Source of the DNA: Novosphingobium aerophilum
GTDB taxonomy: Bacteria; Pseudomonadota; Alphaproteobacteria; Sphingomonadales; Sphingomonadaceae
DNA length: 64,000 nt
Assembly: GCF_014230305.1 (NCBI RefSeq)
Contig: NZ_JACLAU010000005.1
Coordinates: 109,326 to 173,325 of the forward strand
Direction: 5' to 3'
Shown: positions 1 to 6,947 of the stretch, one piece after another
How the letters are laid out: each line of letters opens with the position of its first letter
Position numbering within the stretch: the stretch's first letter is position 1
Translations under genes and position numbers: made by a program
Notes under the pieces: generated by a model
Told to the model about the DNA's origin: nothing
The model's input: the letters and a program-made list of their open reading frames with translations, nothing else
The model's database searches: none

Positions 1-520
1 TGATCCCGCGGGCCTTGTCCTCGCGCGTATCGGCCTGCCAGACCACTTTCCCGGTCTTTGCATCCAGCGCATAAAGCTGGGCATCGAGCGTGGCGACATA
101 GACCTTGCCATTCGCCACCGCGACGCCGCGATTGGCCATGTCGCAGCAGACGGTGCGGTTCACCTGCATCTCGATGGTTGGTTCGAACCGCCAGAGCTCC
201 TGCCCGGTCGCGGCATCATAGGCATAGGCGCGGCCCGCCACGCCGGACGTGTACATCTTGCCATCGACCACCACCGGCGTGGCTTCCAGGACCCGGTTGG
301 TGCCGAGGTCAGCCTGCCAGGCCAGGCCGAGCGTGGCGACATTGGCCGGGGTGATGTCGGTCAGCGCCGAATGGTGGGTCTTCCCGGCATCGCCGCCGGG
401 GTTGGTCCAGTTGTCGGCGGCAATCGCTTGCTGGGCAGGAGGCGCGGCCGGGCGGCAGCCGGCGGCGGTCAGGGCCAGTGCCAGAACGCCGGCAAGGAAA
501 CGAGTACGGCGCGACATCAT
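1..520 (-). CDS. PQQ-dependent alcohol dehydrogenase (quinoprotein), N-terminal part, cut by window edge
   Basis: Only the first ~173 residues are inside the window; the gene runs off the left edge. The N-terminus has a basic start, a hydrophobic stretch and an A-A-G-C lipobox-like cleavage site, so an exported, possibly lipid-anchored periplasmic enzyme is expected. The mature part reads as a quinoprotein beta-propeller: W-x-x-P-G-G-D near the start, repeated A-x-D-A-x-T-G-x-x-x-W blades and an adjacent Cys-Cys pair (V-C-C-D) as in the vicinal disulfide of PQQ methanol/ethanol dehydrogenases. Such enzymes oxidise alcohols to aldehydes and pass electrons to a cytochrome c. The start ATG shares one base with the stop of the upstream gene, so the two are translationally coupled. 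Substrate unknown; an aromatic or phenylpropanoid alcohol fits the neighbours. Confidence 0.85.
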   Translation of the reverse strand, partial: MMSRRTRFLAGVLALALTAAGCRPAAPPAQQAIAADNWTNPGGDAGKTHHSALTDITPANVATLGLAWQADLGTNRVLEATPVVVDGKMYTSGVAGRAYAYDAATGQELWRFEPTIEMQVNRTVCCDMANRGVAVANGKVYVATLDAQLYALDAKTGKVVWQADTREDKARGI

Positions 521-1374
521 CAGCGGTCCCAAGGGCTGGGCATGCGATAGGGCACGGTGATGAAGTTGGCCTCGATCTGGCAGATCATGCCGTGATCGAT
601 CTTGAACAGCTCGGCGATGTAGAAGCTGTGCGGGCGTCGCACTGGCGAGCTGACCCAGCGTCCGTCGGTCAGCTGATAGCGGTCGAGCCGGCCGGAATGG
701 TCGATGAAGCCAAAGGCCAGGACCAGCCCGCGCTCTTCGTCCACCAGAGGAAAGCGGCGCGCGCGCAGTTCGTCGTCATAGCGATAGTTGCCCATGCGGA
801 ACTGCGCCTCGCAGCCCAGCTCGGAGACGGGCACGATCTTGCCGAATTCAGGATTGTTGGTGGTCTGGACACCGTTTTCCACGCGGTTGCAGTCAGGATG
901 GAAGCGGGTGTGGATCGTGCCATCGTTAAGCTGCAGCGTGTCGAAATAGCCGTTGGACAAACGGACCATCTCAGCCCGAGCGACCGGTGCGGCGGCATCG
1001 GCGTTGAGGATCGGTTTGTCCCAGTAGGCCGGATTTTCGAACTTGATCCCCGAATCCGATTGGCGGACGACGACCGTTTCCGCTTCGCAGATCTCCCCCG
1101 CTGAGTTGACCTGCAGCCGCAGCGTGAAGGCTGATTCTTCAAGTGGTTCGATCACCGTGCCAAAGTAGCCGACCTGACCGGTGCGGGTGTCGGCAAAGCG
1201 CAGGCGATAGTCGCCGAGCCGGTCAATCGTGCCCCAAAGACCGTCGCCCACGGCCAGCATCACATTGTTTTCAGAGGTATGCGCGCCGGGCGCCCAAGAC
1301 AGCATACCCGGATCCCGGGCCGTGAGGGCTGCCAGGTATCCATCCAGCACAGCGTACAGCGCCGACCTCTCCAC
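520..1374 (-). CDS. NTF2-like fold protein resembling DUF8021
   Basis: A 284-residue protein without signal peptide or membrane segment. An N-terminal helix followed by a short W-x-P-G-x-H-T-S-E-N segment and long beta-rich stretches is typical of the DUF8021/SnoaL-like group that is often found beside aromatic-degradation genes. I do not see a cofactor motif. The GTG start at 1374 is preceded by GGGAG at a good distance. It is the first gene of a leftward operon with the PQQ dehydrogenase, and it diverges from a rightward operon of two further small NTF2-like proteins and an SDR. Function unknown; a cofactor-independent lyase, isomerase or hydratase acting on the product or substrate of the quinoprotein is a guess from context only. 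Confidence 0.6.
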   Translation of the reverse strand: MERSALYAVLDGYLAALTARDPGMLSWAPGAHTSENNVMLAVGDGLWGTIDRLGDYRLRFADTRTGQVGYFGTVIEPLEESAFTLRLQVNSAGEICEAETVVVRQSDSGIKFENPAYWDKPILNADAAAPVARAEMVRLSNGYFDTLQLNDGTIHTRFHPDCNRVENGVQTTNNPEFGKIVPVSELGCEAQFRMGNYRYDDELRARRFPLVDEERGLVLAFGFIDHSGRLDRYQLTDGRWVSSPVRRPHSFYIAELFKIDHGMICQIEANFITVPYRMPSPWDR

Positions 1375-1422
1375 TGCTCACTCCCTTATCCGCTTTACCG
1401 CTTGGGGAAACTGTCGCATACC

Positions 1423-1438
1423 TTACCATATGTTACAA
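1423..1438. promoter_or_regulatory. Operator-like box in divergent promoter
   Basis: TTACCATATGTTACAA lies between the divergent starts at 1374 and 1456, inside an AT-rich island. A similar box occurs upstream of the flavocytochrome operon (6522-6539, minus strand, TACCAAATGTTATAA core) and the receptor at 6948 (6891-6908). Shared core TAMCAW-ATGKTA. Regulator not known; a MarR protein is plausible. Confidence 0.4.
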
Positions 1439-1455
1439 TAGTCCGGGGCAGGACA

Positions 1456-1845
1456 ATGACTGGAACGACCATCGAGCAGACGAACCGCGCGCTCGTTCTG
1501 GCGATGTATCATGCCGTGCTGATCCCGATGGACAGCGCCCGGGTCGACGATTTCATCGCGCCGGATTACGTCCAGCATTCTTCGCTTGCCGAGCCCACAA
1601 TCGCGGCGCTGAAGGCCTTCCTTGACCGCGTCAGGGTTGAATCGCCAGACGCGGTCCAGACCATCCACCGCGTGCTGGCAGATGGCGATCTGGTGGCCGT
1701 CCACCTCCATGTGGTTCGCTGGCCAGGCGATCCAGGGTTGGCGGTGGTAGACCTGTTCCGCTGCGCCGATGGCATGATCGTTGAACACTGGGATGTGATC
1801 CAGGAGGTTCCGGGCGATCCGGTCAACCCCATTCCGATGTTCTGA
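1456..1845 (+). CDS. SnoaL-like (NTF2 fold) protein, cytoplasmic
   Basis: A 129-residue protein with the usual SnoaL-like order: N-terminal helix, F-I-A-P-D-Y-V-Q-H-S, a middle helix, then V-A-V-H-x-H-V and a C-terminal V-E-H-W-D-V-I-Q strand. The conserved Y-x-Q-H and E-H-W-D residues line the cavity in this family, whose characterised members are cofactor-free cyclases, isomerases or lyases. No signal peptide. The start ATG is chosen because GGGGCAGGA lies just upstream. It is the first of three closely spaced rightward genes (17 bp to the next), the second of which is a secreted relative with the same C-terminal signature ending in N-x-x-M-F. Substrate unknown. Confidence 0.75.
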   Translation: MTGTTIEQTNRALVLAMYHAVLIPMDSARVDDFIAPDYVQHSSLAEPTIAALKAFLDRVRVESPDAVQTIHRVLADGDLVAVHLHVVRWPGDPGLAVVDLFRCADGMIVEHWDVIQEVPGDPVNPIPMF

Positions 1846-1861
1846 TCCTTACGAGGAGCCG

Positions 1862-2323
1862 ATGATGCGCCAAATCCTGATCGCAACCGCTGCGCTTGTT
1901 GCCGCGCTGAGCTCACCCGCCGCGGCCGCGCCCAAGGCTGCGGGTTGTCGGCTGACGCCCAAGCAGGTCGTGACCCGGTTTATGGATGAATTCTATACCC
2001 GCAAGCAGGTGCGCAGTGCCTTCGAGCGCTGGGTCGATCCCGGCTACATCCAGCACAACCCCTATGCTGCCACGGGGCGAGCGGCGGCGGTGGCTTTCCT
2101 TACCGGGTTCGTTGAACAGAATCCCGGCTACCGGGCCAAAATCCATCGGATCATTGCCGATGGCAACTTGGTGGCGGTGCACAGCCAGGTCTGGATGAAA
2201 GAGGGTGACAATGGCTCCGCCGTGGTCGACATCCTGCGGGTCGAGGGCTGCCGGGTGATGGAACATTGGGATGTGCTGCAGCCGGTGCCCGAGCAGGCTG
2301 CCAACAGCAACGGGATGTTCTGA
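1862..2323 (+). CDS. Exported SnoaL-like (NTF2 fold) protein
   Basis: A 153-residue relative of the preceding gene product with an added Sec signal peptide of about 23 residues ending A-A-A-A. The mature part repeats the same landmarks: W-V-D-P-G-Y-I-Q-H-N-P, I-I-A-D-G-N-L-V-A-V-H and M-E-H-W-D-V-L-Q-P-V, finishing N-G-M-F. Two cysteines (in G-C-R) could form a disulfide in the periplasm. A cytoplasmic and a periplasmic copy side by side suggests that related chemistry is needed in both compartments, or that one arose from the other by duplication. RBS GAGGAG precedes the ATG; the second ATG is an alternative start. Catalytic role not known. Confidence 0.75.
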   Translation: MMRQILIATAALVAALSSPAAAAPKAAGCRLTPKQVVTRFMDEFYTRKQVRSAFERWVDPGYIQHNPYAATGRAAAVAFLTGFVEQNPGYRAKIHRIIADGNLVAVHSQVWMKEGDNGSAVVDILRVEGCRVMEHWDVLQPVPEQAANSNGMF

Positions 2324-2325
2324 GC

Positions 2326-3081
2326 TTGGCGGTCTTGACGAGCCGGTTCGCGGAGCGCTGCGTGATGGTCCTGGGCGGCACCACCGGGATCGGTCTGGCC
2401 GCCGCACGGCAGTTTCGGGCGGAGGGTGCCAAGCTGGCGGTCACCGGGCGCAATCGCGAGAGCCTGTTGGCGGTGGCAGAGGAACTCGAGGCCCTGGCAA
2501 TCCGCGCCGACATGGCCAGTCTGACCGAAATGAAAGCGGCGCTGGCCGAGGTCGAAGCCGCGCTGGGCGGGATCGATGTGCTGTGCGTCAATGCCGGGGT
2601 TGGCGGCTTCGCCATGGTGCCCCAGGTCACCGAGGCATTTTGGGATGACGTTCATTCGGTCAATCTGCGCGGGGCCTTTTTCGCCATTCAGCAGGCCCTT
2701 CCGCTGTTGCGCGACGGTGGCGCGATCGTCATCACCGGTTCGATCGGGTCGGTCAGCGCCGTGCCCGGCAATGTTGTCTATGCGGCGGCCAAGGCCGGTG
2801 TGCGGGCCATGGCCCGGATCCTGGGCAAGGAACTGCTGCCCCGGAAAATCCGGGTGAACGTGGTTTCACCAGGGCCAACCGATACCGAGATATTCAAACG
2901 CGGCGCCTCGGAACAGGACATCGCGCAGATGCGCGAACTGCTGACCGGGGTCGTGCCGCTTGGCCGCATGGGCCAGAGTGAGGAGGTAGCCCGAGCCATC
3001 GTGTTCCTCGCCAGCGCCGAGGCCAGCTTCATCAACGGCGTGGATCTCTACGTCGACGGGGGGTGCGTCGAATTGCTCTGA
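2326..3081 (+). CDS. Short-chain dehydrogenase/reductase
   Basis: A classical SDR of about 250 residues. The N-terminus carries the G-G-T-T-G-I-G nucleotide-binding motif, followed by N-A-G-V, a catalytic Ser in G-S-I-G-S, the Y-A-A-A-K motif and P-G-P-T-D-T. A C-terminal Y-V-D-G-G is typical. These enzymes oxidise or reduce secondary alcohols/ketones with NAD(P). The start is uncertain: no ATG lies before the Rossmann motif, so TTG at 2326 (3 bp after the upstream stop) or TTG at 2335 must be used; both give the normal family length. It is the third gene of the SnoaL operon, so it probably oxidises a side-chain alcohol in the same pathway. Substrate not deducible. Confidence 0.85.
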   Translation: MAVLTSRFAERCVMVLGGTTGIGLAAARQFRAEGAKLAVTGRNRESLLAVAEELEALAIRADMASLTEMKAALAEVEAALGGIDVLCVNAGVGGFAMVPQVTEAFWDDVHSVNLRGAFFAIQQALPLLRDGGAIVITGSIGSVSAVPGNVVYAAAKAGVRAMARILGKELLPRKIRVNVVSPGPTDTEIFKRGASEQDIAQMRELLTGVVPLGRMGQSEEVARAIVFLASAEASFINGVDLYVDGGCVELL

Positions 3082-3188
3082 TCCCATGTCCACTTGGGTG
3101 GAAACGGCGCTTGCCCGCTCCCCGGCTGTTTCAATTTCCCTGGAACGAAGGCTCGCGGCAGTTGCGGCTGCCCGGCAACAGCCCCAGG

Positions 3189-4070
3189 TCAGGCGGCAAT
3201 GCAGCGAGGATCCGGGATCAGGCCGTGCCTCCGTTCAGCTGACATGATGGTGTTTTCCAACAACATCGTCACCGTCATCGGGCCGACCCCGCCCGGGACC
3301 GGGGTGATCGCGCTGGCCCTGGCCGAGACCCCGGCGAAATCGACGTCTCCGGTGATCCGGCCATCGGCCAGCCGGTTAATGCCGACATCGATCACCACCG
3401 CGCCACGCTTTACCATTTGCGGCAGGATCAGGCCGGGGACGCCGGCCGCGACGACGAGGATGTCGGCCATGATCGTGTATTGAGCCAAATCGCGGGTCCC
3501 GGCATGGCAGATCGATACGGTCGCGCCGGCCGCCATCAGCATCAGCGCCATGGGCTTGCCAACGATGTTGCTGGCGCCGACCACGACGACGTTTTGTCCG
3601 GCAATCGGTATCGCTTCGCTCTCCAGCAGTTTCATCACGCCATAGGGCGTGCAGGGCGAAAACACCGTGTGGCCGGTCACCAGCCCTCCAACATTGTAAA
3701 GATGAAAGCCGTCGACATCCTTGGCGACGGCAATGGTCTCGAGCACCCGGGCCATGTCGACATGCGCCGGCAGCGGCAGTTGCAACAGGATCCCGTGGAT
3801 GTGTTCGGCAGCGTTCAACTCGGTGATGCGGGCCAGCAGCGCCTCAGTGGTGATCGTGGCCGGATAGCGCTCCGTATGGCTGCGGATGCCAACGCTGGCG
3901 CAGGCCTTGATCTTGCGCCCAACATAGACCGCACTGGCCGGATCCTCCCCGACCAGCAGAACCGCCAGGCCAGGGGTGACGCCGGTTTCCGCAAGCACCG
4001 CGATGCGCCGGGCCATGTTGGCGCGCAGGCGATGGGAAAGCATCCGTCCGTCGATTAGGCGTGCGGTCAT
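3189..4070 (-). CDS. folD: FolD: methylenetetrahydrofolate dehydrogenase/cyclohydrolase
   Basis: Bifunctional enzyme oxidising 5,10-methylene-THF to methenyl-THF with NADP and hydrolysing it to 10-formyl-THF in the cytoplasm. Visible landmarks are V-G-E-D-P-A-S-x-x-Y-V-x-x-K-x-K (catalytic Lys), Q-L-P-L-P, K-D-V-D-G-F, P-C-T-P-x-[14 protein letters not shown] and the terminal [11 protein letters not shown]. At 293 residues it is full length. The ATG at 4070 has AGGTG upstream; a GTG at 4082 is possible but lies in the palindrome. A strong 31-bp palindrome immediately upstream resembles operators in front of aromatic genes here. In sphingomonads folate-linked C1 recycling serves aromatic O-demethylation, and a formaldehyde-releasing lyase is also a candidate source of C1 units; this link is inference. 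Confidence 0.93.
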   Translation of the reverse strand: MTARLIDGRMLSHRLRANMARRIAVLAETGVTPGLAVLLVGEDPASAVYVGRKIKACASVGIRSHTERYPATITTEALLARITELNAAEHIHGILLQLPLPAHVDMARVLETIAVAKDVDGFHLYNVGGLVTGHTVFSPCTPYGVMKLLESEAIPIAGQNVVVVGASNIVGKPMALMLMAAGATVSICHAGTRDLAQYTIMADILVVAAGVPGLILPQMVKRGAVVIDVGINRLADGRITGDVDFAGVSARASAITPVPGGVGPMTVTMLLENTIMSAERRHGLIPDPRCIAA

Positions 4071-4081
4071 GACGTGGGTCA

Positions 4082-4112
4082 CCTATATTGTATGCAACAC
4101 ATACGATATAGG
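4082..4112. promoter_or_regulatory. 31-bp palindrome, candidate MarR operator upstream of folD
   Basis: The arms CCTATATTGTATG and CATACGATATAGG flank CAACA and are complementary at 12 of 13 positions. The core TTGTATG-N5-CATACGA fits the 19-bp motif also found at 6881, 12060, 14586 and 15124. The centre is 27 bp upstream of the folD ATG, where a repressor would block transcription. Confidence 0.65.
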
Positions 4113-4161
4113 CTGAGTGCTGCAGCCTTGCAAGCCCAGCGTTGGCCGCTTCGGCGTGTCT

Positions 4162-4512
4162 TCAGACCAGTTCCCAGACGAACAAGCGGCCAAGCTTGCG
4201 ATGATGGCGCAGCCGCTTGCCCTGTTCGCCGGCATAGCCTCGCACAATCACGAGATCGCTCCACCGGGTCAGGCCGATCACACGCCCTGCCGGCAGTCCA
4301 GAGCGCATACCGCGCCATAGCTGGCCGTGCTCTGCGGCGATGTCGAACTTGAGCGCCCCGTGCCGATCCGCGAAGGCGCAGCTCTCTGACAAACGGCTGT
4401 CGTAGATGACCAGCGCCGGAGCCTGGGTCGCTGCCCGGGCGGTGGCGCCAAGGCCCGACAGCGCCGACACGGCCGCGCTGGCCTTGACGAATTTGCGTCG
4501 GTCGAGCCTCAT
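4162..4512 (-). CDS. Small Tat-exported protein of unknown function in flavocytochrome operon
   Basis: A 116-residue protein starting with a twin-arginine signal (R-L-D-R-R-K-F-V-K followed by a hydrophobic A-A-V-S-A-L-S-G-L-G and A-x-A cleavage site). The mature ~90 residues contain a single Cys (E-S-C-A-F) and several His (D-R-H, E-H-G, R-H-H), which might bind metal or cofactor. I do not recognise the family. The start ATG overlaps the stop of the cytochrome gene by 4 bp (ATGA), so it is translated together with the flavocytochrome. Tat export implies folding or cofactor loading before export. A role in maturation, electron transfer or substrate delivery for the periplasmic flavocytochrome is inferred from position only. 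Confidence 0.7.
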   Translation of the reverse strand: MRLDRRKFVKASAAVSALSGLGATARAATQAPALVIYDSRLSESCAFADRHGALKFDIAAEHGQLWRGMRSGLPAGRVIGLTRWSDLVIVRGYAGEQGKRLRHHRKLGRLFVWELV

Positions 4513-4928
4513 TCGCCGGCCTTTCCGAGATAGCGGGCAATCGCATCGAGTTCGGCATCGGTCACTTCGACCCGCGACAGTCGCGGCATGGCCATCTTGC
4601 CGTTGCGGACCACCGCTTTCACATAGCCCCGGGTCAGGTCCGTGCGGTTGGCGAGCAGGGCGCTGTCCGGCGCAAATCCGGCAGCCAGGCGCTGCTTGGT
4701 GAGCAGATTGGTGCCCATACCGCCAGCCAGGTGGCACACCCCGCAGCGGTTGGAAAACAGGGCTGCGCCATTGCGCCCGGCGGCGACCCGATCGCCGGGG
4801 GGCATTTGCGCCCGGGTCTGATAGGGCGGAGGCGGGGGCGGACCACCGGCGGGTCCTTGCGCCAGCACGGCGGCACCGCTGCCGGCCACCATTGTTGCCA
4901 CCAGGGCCATGATCTCCAACCGCCTCAT
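4509..4928 (-). CDS. Cytochrome c subunit of p-cresol methylhydroxylase-type flavocytochrome
   Basis: A 139-residue exported cytochrome c. A Sec signal peptide (~23 residues, ending V-L-A-Q) precedes a Pro-rich linker. One heme-binding motif C-G-V-C-H lies near residue 62, and a later M-P-R-L provides the likely axial Met. It overlaps the flavoprotein gene by 4 bp upstream and the Tat protein by 4 bp downstream. In p-cresol methylhydroxylase the small cytochrome accepts electrons from the flavin subunit in the periplasm and passes them to the respiratory chain, which makes the enzyme a dehydrogenase rather than an O2-using oxidase. The same electron path is expected here. Confidence 0.85.
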   Translation of the reverse strand: MRRLEIMALVATMVAGSGAAVLAQGPAGGPPPPPPYQTRAQMPPGDRVAAGRNGAALFSNRCGVCHLAGGMGTNLLTKQRLAAGFAPDSALLANRTDLTRGYVKAVVRNGKMAMPRLSRVEVTDAELDAIARYLGKAGE

Positions 4929-6502
4929 GCCCGTCCTCCCTTGCTAGCGCCGCGGTAGGCCGCGGGCCATACGCCCTGCTTGCCCGGAGCAATGATGCCG
5001 TTGGGGTCGATCGCATCCTTGACCGTTTCATTCAAACGGCGCTGGGCCGCCCCGTTGAAGTTGTAGGTGTCATTGACCTTGTCCATCCAGCCCAGGTGAG
5101 TTCGGTACTCGCCGTAGCCGGCCAGGGCCGTCTCGGCGATCAATGCGTCGAACAGCTTGCGCATGTTGGCGACTTGGGCGGTATTGTCGCGATCGTACAT
5201 CAGCATGTTGATATTGGTGGCAAATCGTCCCGCGATCGTGAAGCTTGCATAGAAATCGACATCATGCGCGGCGATGATCGCGCGGCTGCGCTTGAGCTGG
5301 CCGACCACGTGGGCGCCGGTGGCCGGGACGACCGGCGAAAAGCCCATGTGTGCGCCGCGCCCGCCCACCCAGTCGCTCATCTGCAGGGGCACCGCGGTGG
5401 GCACGCCCATCGTGGGATCAAACATGTTGACCGGGTCCCCCTGACGCCACCAGTCCTCGCGAGGCGGGGCGTCGAGATGCCGCTTGAACGCGGCCTTGAC
5501 CACGTCGGCGCGCGCCTTGTTCAGCCCTTCATCCCCATAGAAACGGATCTGGACCTGCCAGTAGCCGAGTTTGTGTTCCTTGAGCAGCTCCTGCACGCGC
5601 CATTCCGGCATCGCGCTTTCCTTGTCCCAGAAGTCCTTGCGCTGACCCAGCAGCACGATCTTGCCCAGCCAGCTCGGGATGAACACATTCTGCTCAATCA
5701 CACCAGCCAGCTTGAGCGGGGTAATCGTGTCGACCACCCAGCCGATGTCGCCTTCTTCGGGGATGTTCCAGGTCAGCTGCAGGCTGGTCTCTGGGGCTGG
5801 CTGAAGCCAGACGCCGGCCTTGCTCACGATGCCCAGGTTCGACTGGGTGAACATGTGCGTCCAGTCCGGGCCATAGCTCATCGGAAACAGGTGCCAGCTG
5901 GGATTGTCCTTCATGGCGCCCATGCCGGTGCGCATCAGCTCGCCATCGGGCAGCACCACCTCCAAGCCGCACAGGTTGCGGGCATGCTGTCCATAGGGAG
6001 TATAGCCGAGCCCGTGTTCGAGGGCATTGCCCAGCACCGAGCCCCAGGCATTGCCCGGAACCGACATCCACAGCGGGGCCTGCTCGCGCTGGATGTGCTC
6101 GTACAGGTCGAAGAAGCTCACCCCCGGTTCGACCACGCAATAGGCTAGCTTCGGATCGAGCTCGAGGATCTTTTGCAACCGGCCCAGATCCAGCACCGCG
6201 GTCCCCGGCATCCGCGGCGCGGCACTGCCATAGCCCAGGTTCTTGCCGCGAGACACCGGCCAAAGCGGCACCTTGTGCTCATTGGCCAGTCGAACGATGG
6301 CCTGGATTTCGTCCACGCTGCCCGGCGCTATCGCCGCCGATGCCGGCCATTCGTCGGCAGAGCCCGGAGCATAGATGTCGGAGTAGGCCTCGCGATCCTC
6401 ATCGCTGGCGAGCACCCAGCTCTTGCCCACGACCTTTTCGAAGGCGTTGAGTGCGGCCTGGAAGCGCACCGGCGACACGCGCGGCGGCAGGGTCAATTGC
6501 AC
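4925..6502 (-). CDS. Flavoprotein subunit, vanillyl-alcohol oxidase/p-cresol methylhydroxylase family
   Basis: A 525-residue FAD-linked oxidase of the VAO/PCMH family. It has the FAD-binding PCMH domain (P-V-S-R-G-K-N-L-G-Y-G and P-G-N-A-W-G-S-V-L-G-N-A near residues 100-170), Y-G-Q-H-A-R-N, and the C-terminal substrate cap. A tyrosine in I-R-F-Y-G occupies roughly the place of the flavin-linking Tyr of PchF, but this needs alignment. Such enzymes take a hydride from the benzylic carbon of para-alkylphenols and add water, e.g. cresol, alkylguaiacols or eugenol. Adjacent cytochrome c supports the PCMH rather than oxidase subtype. GTG at 6502 with GGGAGAA upstream gives the family length; an ATG much further upstream would add a non-conserved leader. 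It heads a three-gene leftward operon. Confidence 0.88.
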   Translation of the reverse strand: MQLTLPPRVSPVRFQAALNAFEKVVGKSWVLASDEDREAYSDIYAPGSADEWPASAAIAPGSVDEIQAIVRLANEHKVPLWPVSRGKNLGYGSAAPRMPGTAVLDLGRLQKILELDPKLAYCVVEPGVSFFDLYEHIQREQAPLWMSVPGNAWGSVLGNALEHGLGYTPYGQHARNLCGLEVVLPDGELMRTGMGAMKDNPSWHLFPMSYGPDWTHMFTQSNLGIVSKAGVWLQPAPETSLQLTWNIPEEGDIGWVVDTITPLKLAGVIEQNVFIPSWLGKIVLLGQRKDFWDKESAMPEWRVQELLKEHKLGYWQVQIRFYGDEGLNKARADVVKAAFKRHLDAPPREDWWRQGDPVNMFDPTMGVPTAVPLQMSDWVGGRGAHMGFSPVVPATGAHVVGQLKRSRAIIAAHDVDFYASFTIAGRFATNINMLMYDRDNTAQVANMRKLFDALIAETALAGYGEYRTHLGWMDKVNDTYNFNGAAQRRLNETVKDAIDPNGIIAPGKQGVWPAAYRGASKGGRA

Positions 6503-6521
6503 CTTGGCTTCTCCCGGACTT

Positions 6522-6539
6522 TTATAACATTTGGTAGTA
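6522..6539 (-). promoter_or_regulatory. Operator-like box upstream of flavocytochrome operon
   Basis: Read on the minus strand, TACTACCAAATGTTATAA matches 14 of 18 positions of the box at 6891-6908 (TACTAACAAATGGTAGAA) and resembles the box at 1423-1438. It sits 20 bp upstream of the GTG start, so a bound protein would affect initiation. Confidence 0.45.
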
Positions 6540-6880
6540 TTAATGTGCCGTGTAGTCGGCTCTGTGTCAATGCCAGGGCGGCAGTCTTTTGCGAGCCAGC
6601 GCACCGGCTTGCCACACTTCGGCAGGGACGGCCGCTGACTCTTTATGCGCACCCATCCTGTCTCGCTTGCACGTCTTGAACGCTTAGAGCCAGCGCCCGA
6701 GCCTCAACCTGCAGACTTGGCTGTTACCTCGGGTTTGCGGCCATTTCCAGGCTTGGAGCCAGCAAATCCGGCGACTTTGGCGGCGGAGCTTGGGTCGGTG
6801 GCCGCGACCGCATGGCGACAATCTGGCTCGATCGGACGTTCGCGCAGAATCCCGCTTGCCGGGTCTTGCCAATGTCACTT
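6540..6880. other. Intergenic stretch between divergent flavocytochrome and TonB receptor
   Basis: About 340 bp between two divergent promoter boxes. I see no convincing gene, RNA or terminator; short open frames here lack ribosome binding sites and homology that I can recognise. It is less GC-biased near both ends where the operator-like boxes lie. Confidence 0.5.
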
Positions 6881-6908
6881 CTGTATGTATTACTAACAAA
6901 TGGTAGAA
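6881..6908. promoter_or_regulatory. Two overlapping operator-like motifs upstream of TonB receptor
   Basis: CTGTATG-N5-CTAACAA (6881-6899) fits the 19-bp palindrome family of this region, and TACTAACAAATGGTAGAA (6891-6908) fits the second box shared with 6522-6539. The combination lies 40-67 bp upstream of the receptor ATG in the AT-richest part of the intergenic region. Confidence 0.5.
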
Positions 6909-6947
6909 CAGTCCCGCAGAGGGCTTATCAGGAGAGGGGACCCCCCC

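Noticed and set aside
6645..6896. Possible 83-codon gene in the flavocytochrome/receptor gap
   Set aside because: No ribosome binding site, no recognisable motif, and it runs into the operator-like sites of the receptor promoter.
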